Shown: piece by piece, positions 23,003-28,086 of the stretch
Layout of the letters: each line of letters begins with the position of its first letter
Numbering within the stretch: the stretch's first letter is position 1
Assembly (NCBI GenBank): GCA_964575715.1
Contig: CAZNSG010000233.1
Coordinates: forward strand, 1 to 28,086
From: PNAI01 sp964575715
Lineage (GTDB): Bacteria; Pseudomonadota; Alphaproteobacteria; Rhizobiales; Xanthobacteraceae
Reading direction: 5' to 3'
DNA length: 28,086 bases
Made by a program: the position numbers and the translations under genes
Notes under the pieces: generated by a model
What the model saw: only the letters and a program-made list of their open reading frames with translations
Database searches by the model: none
Told to the model about the DNA's origin: nothing

Positions 23003-23110
23003 CCCTCATTCTTCGAGGCTCGCCACGCAAGTCGGCTATAGCCGACTTGCGCAATTAAATGCCGATCACGGGTAAACCCGAGATCGGTGGCGAGCAACAC
23101 AGAATGACGG
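23003..23110. repeat. Hairpin repeat carrying the inverted copy of the triple-palindrome element
   Basis: The outer unit runs from CCTCATTCTTCGAGGCTCGCCA to TGGCGAGCAACACAGAATGACGG. Its stem GCTCGCCA/TGGCGAGC directly encloses the 67-base palindromic element. The unit follows the LivF remnant and lies near the end of the DUF1932 gene. Confidence 0.72.
23026..23092 (-). repeat. Triple-palindrome element, copy B (inverted)
   Basis: The reverse complement of these 67 bases matches 11024-11090 at all but two positions. The 26-base palindrome with half site CGCAAGTCGGCTA is perfect (23026-23051). The 12-base-arm palindrome has one substitution (CCGATCACGGGT against ACCCGAGATCGG), and the central one reads GCAATTAAATGC in place of GCATTTAAATGC. 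Confidence 0.88.
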
Positions 23111-23195
23111 TCATTGCTTAGTGCCGTTGGTGTAAATCACCGGCGGCGCGAAACGGCACACGTGGCGCCGCGCGTGACGGCGGGTGTTTGGATCT

Positions 23196-24107
23196 TCAAG
23201 ACTTATTTTTGACCGCCGCGCTGATGGCGTCGAGCATTTCCGCGTGGCTGCCTTTGAGCGTGCCGCGCACGGCGGGCGACTTGCCGATCGCACCCATCTC
23301 GCGCTGGCGCTTGACGGTGGCGGTGACCATCTGCGGATCGACGCCAAGCTCGCGCAGCGTTTCGGCTACTTCCTCCATCTCGGCGGCGCGCCGCTCGCCG
23401 TGGCTTGCCATGCGTTCGAGGTTGTAGGCGATGAGCTTGTTCCAATCGAGCGTGGGATAATTGTGGCGCAGCGAATCCGCCACCTGTTCGACCACGCCGG
23501 CGCGCGCGGCGGCGACGAAACATTCCAAAGTGAGCGCCTCGATGCCCTTGATCATGACGCTGCGCACCATCTTGATGGCGGCGGCGGCGCCGATTTCGGG
23601 GCCGGCAACTGCGGTTTTCATGGCAAGCGCGGCCAGGATCGGTCCGGCGGCCTCCACATGCGGCCCGGAGAGCAGCATGGGCGAGCGGTGGCGGGCAGGG
23701 TAGATCGGCGAGAGAATCGCGACATCCACATAGCGGGTGCGCTCGTCCAGCAGCCTTGCGGTCGCCTGCTTGCGGCCGGGGGAGACCGAATTGACGTCAA
23801 GATAGAATGGATTGCCGGCGAGATGCGGGGCGACCGCTTGCGCGACTTGCAGGCTCGAAGCCGCCGTAACCGCAGAAATGATTACATCGGTGCCGCGCAC
23901 GGCATCGGCGGCCGAGGATGCAACGCGCACGCCGATCTGTTCGCCTGCCCGCCGCAGCCGCTCGCCTTCCTTGACCGGAAACAGAATATCCCAGGCTGCG
24001 ATCTGCTCGATGCCTTCTTCACGCAAGCCGGCGGCCATGGCCTGGCCGGCTTCGCCGAAGCCGAAGAAGCACAGATGGGGCGTGTTGCGGCGGGTCATGG
24101 TCTGCAT
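23196..24107 (-). CDS. NAD(P)-dependent oxidoreductase, 6-phosphogluconate-dehydrogenase-like with DUF1932
   Basis: The 303-residue protein belongs to the beta-hydroxyacid dehydrogenase superfamily with a DUF1932 C-terminal domain. The Rossmann loop FFGFGEAGQAMA has GxGxxG at 16-21. DVIISAVTAASS and FYLDVNSVSPGRKQ (about 101-114) correspond to the substrate-binding strand, and Lys179 in AAAIKMVRS takes the place of the catalytic lysine. The C-terminal half (LECFVAAARAGVVEQVADSL onward) is the DUF1932 helical domain. Such enzymes oxidise or reduce 3-hydroxy acids or related compounds; the substrate is unknown. It lies downstream of a PaaG-like gene on the same strand but a hairpin repeat separates them. 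The start at 24107 has no strong ribosome site; the ATG at 24098 is the alternative. Confidence 0.87.
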   Translation of the reverse strand: MQTMTRRNTPHLCFFGFGEAGQAMAAGLREEGIEQIAAWDILFPVKEGERLRRAGEQIGVRVASSAADAVRGTDVIISAVTAASSLQVAQAVAPHLAGNPFYLDVNSVSPGRKQATARLLDERTRYVDVAILSPIYPARHRSPMLLSGPHVEAAGPILAALAMKTAVAGPEIGAAAAIKMVRSVMIKGIEALTLECFVAAARAGVVEQVADSLRHNYPTLDWNKLIAYNLERMASHGERRAAEMEEVAETLRELGVDPQMVTATVKRQREMGAIGKSPAVRGTLKGSHAEMLDAISAAVKNKS

Positions 24108-24176
24108 CCATTGGTTCTTGCTCAGGGGATCATAACCTAAAACGTATCTTGTTGGTGTTGAGCGATATCCTAATCC

Positions 24177-24260
24177 CGCTCATTCCCGCGGAAGCGGGAA
24201 TCCAGATATTGAATGCTCGGAATCTCAGCTCTGGGTCCCCGCTATCGCGGGGACGAGCGG
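24177..24260. repeat. Intergenic double-hairpin repeat, type 4
   Basis: Two hairpins, CATTCCCGC-GGAA-GCGGGAATCC and GTCCCCGC-TATC-GCGGGGAC, are joined by a short linker with CCAG/CTGG pairing. This resembles the common GCGGGAATCCAG-type bacterial intergenic repeats. It lies between the PaaG-like and DUF1932 genes and may weaken read-through. Confidence 0.72.
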
Positions 24261-24295
24261 ATCGTTGAGCAGATTCAACGCGCGCGGGATAGGCG

Positions 24296-25087
24296 CTAGC
24301 GGCGGCCGGTGAACATCGGCTTGCGCTTCGCCATGAAGGCGCGCACGCCTTCGGCATAATCCGGAGACAAACTCGCCTCGCGCTGGAGGTCGCGCTCGAG
24401 GTCGAGTTGCGTGGAAAGATCATTGTCCTCGGCGGCGTCAAGCGCGCGCTTGATCAGGCCAAGGCCGACGGTCGGAGTGGATGCGAAATGCACGCAGAGT
24501 TTTTCCGCTTCCGTCATCAGTTCATTATCGTCCACGGCGCGCCAGATCAGGCCCCAGGCTTCGGCCATTTCCGCGGACAGCGGCTCGGCCAAGAGCGCAA
24601 GACCGCGCGCCCGCGCTTGGCCGACGAGGCGCGGCAAAATCCAAGTGCCGCCCGAATCGGGAACGAGTCCGATGCGCGCGAAGGATTGCACGAAATTCGC
24701 CGAGCGGGCGGCCAGCACCATGTCGCAGGCAAGCGCGACATTGCAGCCGGCACCCGCTGCAACGCCGTTGACGGCGGCGACGATGGGAAAGGGCAGCGCG
24801 CGCAGCTTGCGGATAAGCGGGTTATAGTGCTGCTCAAGCGTGCCGCCGAGCACGATCTGCTCGCCCGGTTTTGCAAGACGGTCGTTGAGATCCTGGCCCG
24901 TGCAAAAGGCGCGGCCGGCGCCGGTCAACAGCAGCGCCCGGCAAGTTGCGTCCTGCTCGGCCTCGGCGATCGCCGCGGCAAGCATGCGATGCATCGGCTC
25001 ATTGAAGGCATTCAGCCGCTGCGGCCGATTGAGCGTAAGCACGCGATAGCCAGAGCGCCGCTCGACCAAGACTGGAGTTTCGTCCAT
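24296..25087 (-). CDS. paaG: Enoyl-CoA hydratase/isomerase, PaaG-like (1,2-epoxyphenylacetyl-CoA isomerase)
   Basis: PaaG converts 1,2-epoxyphenylacetyl-CoA to the oxepin form in the aerobic phenylacetate pathway. The 263-residue protein is a crotonase-fold enzyme whose details fit PaaG better than other hydratases: FCTGQDLNDR (61-70), YNPLIRKLRALPFPIVAAVNG, VAAGAGCNVALACD (oxyanion hole, 109-122), IGLVPDSGGTWILPR with Asp144 at the catalytic position, and PTVGLGLIKRALDAAEDNDL and YAEGVRAFMAKRKPMFTG at the end. No other paa genes are here, so it may be a satellite copy or serve a related ring-opening. It diverges from the TRAP transporter operon across 260 bases, in which I saw no convincing promoter. 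Confidence 0.85.
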   Translation of the reverse strand: MDETPVLVERRSGYRVLTLNRPQRLNAFNEPMHRMLAAAIAEAEQDATCRALLLTGAGRAFCTGQDLNDRLAKPGEQIVLGGTLEQHYNPLIRKLRALPFPIVAAVNGVAAGAGCNVALACDMVLAARSANFVQSFARIGLVPDSGGTWILPRLVGQARARGLALLAEPLSAEMAEAWGLIWRAVDDNELMTEAEKLCVHFASTPTVGLGLIKRALDAAEDNDLSTQLDLERDLQREASLSPDYAEGVRAFMAKRKPMFTGRR

Positions 25088-25347
25088 ATCCTTAATCCTT
25101 ATCCAGGGGTGGCGATCCGCCGTATGGTGAAAAACCTGATGAATCGCAAATAGTTGGGGGAATTTTTTGAATACTTGCAGTGTTGATAGCAGAAGTCCGT
25201 CTCTTGCGTTATATCAATGCACGAGCACCTCTTTGAACTAGGCGCTATGGAAGCAACGTTGGCGGTGATCGGTACTTAGCGGGTGTGCTATTCCAGTCCT
25301 GTGTCGCAGGCGTAGGGCTTAACTGAACAATCGATGGGAGGAGATCA

Positions 25348-26397
25348 ATGTTGAAGACAAGACTAAGTTACGGCGCTGGGGCATGCGCAATTGCCGTTGC
25401 CTCCGTGCTCGCCATCTCGGCGGTGCAGCCGGCCGATGCGCAGCAGCGCAAATCGATCCGGTGGACCACGTCACAGGTGGGTTCGTATGGCTACACGATT
25501 GCCGCCTCGATGGCGAAGGTTCTCGAAACTGCGCTCGGCGGCGAATATACCGTCACCGTGCAGCCGTATACGTCTCCGACCGTCGCCATGAAGGCGGTGA
25601 TGGATGGCGATGGCGAAATCGCCTACACAGCCGACATCGGCATGACCCAGTTCAGCGAGCGCGTCGGCGGCTTCAAGGACTACAAGCCTGCCAAGCCGGA
25701 ACTCGTTCATACCTGGTACGCCTACCCGATGGAATCGATGATGGCCACCTCGGCCAAAGAGGCCGGAAAGTTCAAGTGCTGGGGCGATTTCAGCGGCAAG
25801 CCGGTGTACTTCACCCAGGCCGGATTTATGAATTGGCTCAACTGGCAGCGCATCTATAAGACGCTCGGCTACGACTTCAAGCACGTTCAGATCGATGCCA
25901 AGGCGAATGCCGATGCACTGGAGGCGGGCTCTATTCTCGGCTCCGCGACCTATACCACTGCCGGCCGCTCGTTGCCTCCCTATTGGAAGGAGACCGAGAT
26001 CCGCATGGACATCAAGGTTATCAATCCGTGCCCGGAGGAGATCACGAAACTCAAGGCCGCGGGACTTGCGGTCGTTGACGTCGAAGCGAAGAACGCGTTC
26101 ACCAAGGACGTCGGCCATTCAACCGTCAAGGGCGTGCCGATCCTGTTCGGCTACAACGCGCGGATCGATATGCCGGAAGATGTCATCTACAAGATGGTCA
26201 AGGCGTTCTACGACAAGAAGGACGAACTCGTGAAGGTCGATCCGGGCTTTGAGATCATGGCGAAGGACTTCGTCGGTCTGCAGGTGCAGGGCATCAATGC
26301 CAATCCGCACATCCCGGTGCATCCGGGCCTGGCCAAGTTCCTCAAAGAACACAAGGCCTGGAACGACAAGTGGAAGGTCTCACCTGGTTCAAGCTGA
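25348..26397 (+). CDS. TAXI-family TRAP transporter solute-binding protein
   Basis: This is a periplasmic receptor of a TRAP (ion-gradient-driven) uptake system. The TAXI type differs from DctP-type receptors in sequence and partners with a fused permease. The 349-residue protein has a signal peptide (MLKTRLSYGAGACAIAVASVL, then ISAVQPADAQ) and a mature start RKSIRWTTSQVGSYGYTIAASMAKVLE, the TAXI opening; YTSPTVAMKAVMDGDGEIAYTADIGM follows. A strong GGGAGGAG sits six bases before the ATG. The permease gene follows 232 bases later, after a terminator-like hairpin. TAXI receptors usually bind small organic acids or amino acids; the ligand is not evident. Codon use and GC are like the neighbours. 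Confidence 0.9.
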   Translation: MLKTRLSYGAGACAIAVASVLAISAVQPADAQQRKSIRWTTSQVGSYGYTIAASMAKVLETALGGEYTVTVQPYTSPTVAMKAVMDGDGEIAYTADIGMTQFSERVGGFKDYKPAKPELVHTWYAYPMESMMATSAKEAGKFKCWGDFSGKPVYFTQAGFMNWLNWQRIYKTLGYDFKHVQIDAKANADALEAGSILGSATYTTAGRSLPPYWKETEIRMDIKVINPCPEEITKLKAAGLAVVDVEAKNAFTKDVGHSTVKGVPILFGYNARIDMPEDVIYKMVKAFYDKKDELVKVDPGFEIMAKDFVGLQVQGINANPHIPVHPGLAKFLKEHKAWNDKWKVSPGSS

Positions 26398-26416
26398 TTG
26401 TACGATTGACTTAATA

Positions 26417-26462
26417 TCGGGGCGGGGATGCCGTGCTGCGACCGCGCGGGTGCCCGCCCCGA
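26417..26462 (+). terminator. Terminator-like hairpin between binding protein and permease
   Basis: Arms TCGGGGCGGG (26417-26426) and CCCGCCCCGA (26453-26462) pair perfectly over 10 bases around a 26-base loop, followed by CGTTTTAGTTT. Placed just after the TAXI receptor stop, it would end most transcripts or protect the 3' end and let less permease be made than receptor, which is common for binding-protein operons. Confidence 0.65.
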
Positions 26463-26629
26463 CGTTTTAGTTTAATCTGAATGTTTGGGCCGAATACGCC
26501 GTCGGGGGCGGCCGGCGGCTCTGCGATAACGGATAGCGGCGGGTTCGACCGTCAGGCGATCTGGCCGCAGCCGGCGTTGCGCGGAGCGCGTTAATCTCGG
26601 AGGACGGCGTTCTCCGCCAAGGGGGAAAC

Positions 26630-28086
26630 ATGACGCGCGAAGCGTTGAAGAATTACGCCACACTCAAGAATCTGACATTTGTCTTCGCGCTCATCCAGAC
26701 CGTCTGGCTGATTTGGTTTTTTTATACCGGCTTCGGCGGCTCGCAGGAACTGGTGTCGCGCGTGTTGGCGATCGCACTGATCCTGCAAATCCTGTTCATG
26801 TACCAGGAGCGCTATTTCTATAAATGGCTGCCGCCGGTCGTCAACCACATTATCGTTGCCTGCTATGTCGGCATCTGCATTTATTCCTTCATTTATTTCC
26901 ATTACGAATTCGAACGAATCGCGATCTATGCACAAGGCACCTATACACGGCAGGATTTCATTGTCGGGCTGTTGATTTTCCTCCTCGTGATGGAGCTGTC
27001 CCGGCTTGCCCATGCCGTGCTGTTCTGGACCAATGTCATTCTCGTTGCTTACACGCTCTGGGGATTTCTCAGCCCAATCGACTTCTTCTGGCATCCCGGC
27101 ACGAGCTTTTATCGCGTCGTCACCTCGAGCACGGTTGAGTTCTCGACCGGCATCTATGGCCTCTACGGCCAGCTCGCGCTTACGCTGATCGCCGCATTCC
27201 TGTTGCTGGCGGGCGTTGCGAACGGCTTTGATGCGCAGCGCGCGATGATCAACGTCGTGCGGCTGATCGCCGGCCGGTCGCGGCAGCTGATCCCGCAGAC
27301 GGCGGTGATCGGATCGAGCGCGATCGGAATGATCAGTGGCAGCGGTTCCGCCAATGCCGCGGTGGTCGGCACCATCACCATTCCGCTGATGATCCGCTAT
27401 GGCGTTCCGGCCACCTTTGCCGCCGCGGTCGAGACCGCGGCCTCGATGGGCGGCCTGCTCATGCCGCCGATGATGGGGGTCGGCGCCTTCCTGATGTCGG
27501 AGTTCCTCGGCGTGCCCTATTGGGATGTCGTGGTGCGCGGATTTGCGCTCGCCTTCGTCTATTATGCCTCGATCGGCGTCGCGGTCTATCTTCTGTGCGT
27601 GCGCTTGTTGCCGCGCGATGCCATCGAAAAGCCGCAGGTGCCGCTCTACGACAAGATCAAGACCTGCATCTTTTTCTCCTCCGTGCTCTATCTGATCTAT
27701 CTGATGGGCGTCGTCGGCAAGGGTGAATTGCTCGCCGCGCTCTACACCGCGACGTTCATGTTCGTGCTGCTGGTCGCGGTCTTTCTCTATTTCAAATACG
27801 TGGTGAAGGATCCCGCGCTCGCGAACGAGACGTTGTTCGGCAACATCCGATTGTCGGTCGAGACCCACGCCGAGATGACGTCCTATCTGTCGCTGCTGCT
27901 GGCAACGCTCGGCATCATGATCGGCCTGTTCACCGTCACCGGATTCATCATCCGGATGGGCGCGATGCTGATCGATCTCGGATCGTGGAACATTATCGCC
28001 ATGATCGGCATGGCCTGGGTCTTCGGTTGGCTCGCCGGCGCGGGCCTGCCGCCGACCGCGACCTACATCATCGGCGCGGTCGTGAT
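26630..28086 (+). CDS. TRAP transporter fused permease subunit, TAXI-associated (partial, cut by right edge)
   Basis: This is the membrane part of the TRAP transporter, with small (about 4 TM) and large (about 12 TM) subunits fused in one chain. The start at 26630 follows GGGGGAAAC. About 485 residues are visible; the frame is open to the window end. Several hydrophobic segments occur, beginning with LTFVFALIQTVWLIWFFYTG and including LIFLLVMELSRLAHAVLFW. The large-subunit signature is clear: GSSAIGMISGSGSANAAVVG (the substrate/sodium-site hairpin), then TITIPLMIRYG and ETAASMGGLLMPPMMGVGAF. It imports a solute delivered by the TAXI receptor, driven by an ion gradient. The long minus-strand frame across it is a shadow. 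Confidence 0.9.
   Translation, partial: MTREALKNYATLKNLTFVFALIQTVWLIWFFYTGFGGSQELVSRVLAIALILQILFMYQERYFYKWLPPVVNHIIVACYVGICIYSFIYFHYEFERIAIYAQGTYTRQDFIVGLLIFLLVMELSRLAHAVLFWTNVILVAYTLWGFLSPIDFFWHPGTSFYRVVTSSTVEFSTGIYGLYGQLALTLIAAFLLLAGVANGFDAQRAMINVVRLIAGRSRQLIPQTAVIGSSAIGMISGSGSANAAVVGTITIPLMIRYGVPATFAAAVETAASMGGLLMPPMMGVGAFLMSEFLGVPYWDVVVRGFALAFVYYASIGVAVYLLCVRLLPRDAIEKPQVPLYDKIKTCIFFSSVLYLIYLMGVVGKGELLAALYTATFMFVLLVAVFLYFKYVVKDPALANETLFGNIRLSVETHAEMTSYLSLLLATLGIMIGLFTVTGFIIRMGAMLIDLGSWNIIAMIGMAWVFGWLAGAGLPPTATYIIGAVV

Noticed and set aside
25088..25347. Sigma-70-type promoter for the TRAP operon
   Set aside because: Several TTGAnn and TATA-like strings occur, but no pair has acceptable spacing, so none is reported.
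26591..27868. Minus-strand open frame of 425 codons
   Set aside because: It is antisense to the TRAP permease; the charged, His/Asp-rich translation is what reversed membrane-protein codons give.

Overview
This window reads as part of the chromosome of a GC-rich alphaproteobacterium, most likely in the Hyphomicrobiales (Bradyrhizobiaceae/Xanthobacteraceae-like). The grounds are high GC with strong third-position bias, several orphan periplasmic binding proteins of the Bug/TctC family, xanthine-dehydrogenase-type and UbiD-type enzymes, and many hairpin-forming intergenic repeats of the kind seen in that order. The assignment is inferred from gene content only. I see no rRNA, tRNA, transposase or CRISPR array.

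Layout. (1) 1-1685, minus: the two subunits of a molybdenum hydroxylase (a [2Fe-2S] subunit and a Tat-exported molybdopterin subunit cut by the left edge). (2) 1871-5354, plus: DUF6494 protein, secreted S10 peptidase and an EutA-like reactivase with His-rich tails, probably one operon. (3) 5597-7690, minus: a VOC/glyoxalase-like protein followed by a split thiamine-diphosphate decarboxylase (sulfopyruvate-decarboxylase type). (4) 7769-8746, plus: first Bug protein. (5) 8894-12217, minus: acyl-CoA synthetase, PaaI-type thioesterase and MDR oxidoreductase, separated by hairpin repeats. (6) 12356-13171, minus: a HigB/HigA-like toxin-antitoxin pair with a recognisable promoter/operator, next to the decayed N-terminus of a second MDR gene. 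(7) 13293-19876, plus: UbiD decarboxylase, amidohydrolase, dihydroxyphthalate-decarboxylase-like protein, second Bug protein, maleate-isomerase-like protein and a third, frameshifted Bug gene. (8) 19950-22684, minus: a second, divergent UbiD followed by an LLM flavin monooxygenase. (9) 22804-25087: a LivF remnant, a DUF1932 dehydrogenase and a PaaG-like isomerase. (10) 25348 to the right edge, plus: a TAXI-type TRAP transporter (binding protein, then fused permease cut by the edge).

Taken together this looks like an accessory catabolic region. Between about 5.6 and 22.7 kb there are representatives of five or six unrelated families that contain decarboxylases, mixed with binding proteins for small carboxylates, CoA activation/release enzymes and redox enzymes. 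The plausible reading is breakdown of one or more aromatic or unsaturated carboxylic acids, but no substrate can be read from the sequence. The region also shows turnover: one frameshifted gene, two gene remnants, a toxin-antitoxin pair, and a nested triple-palindrome element present in two inverted copies about 12 kb apart.
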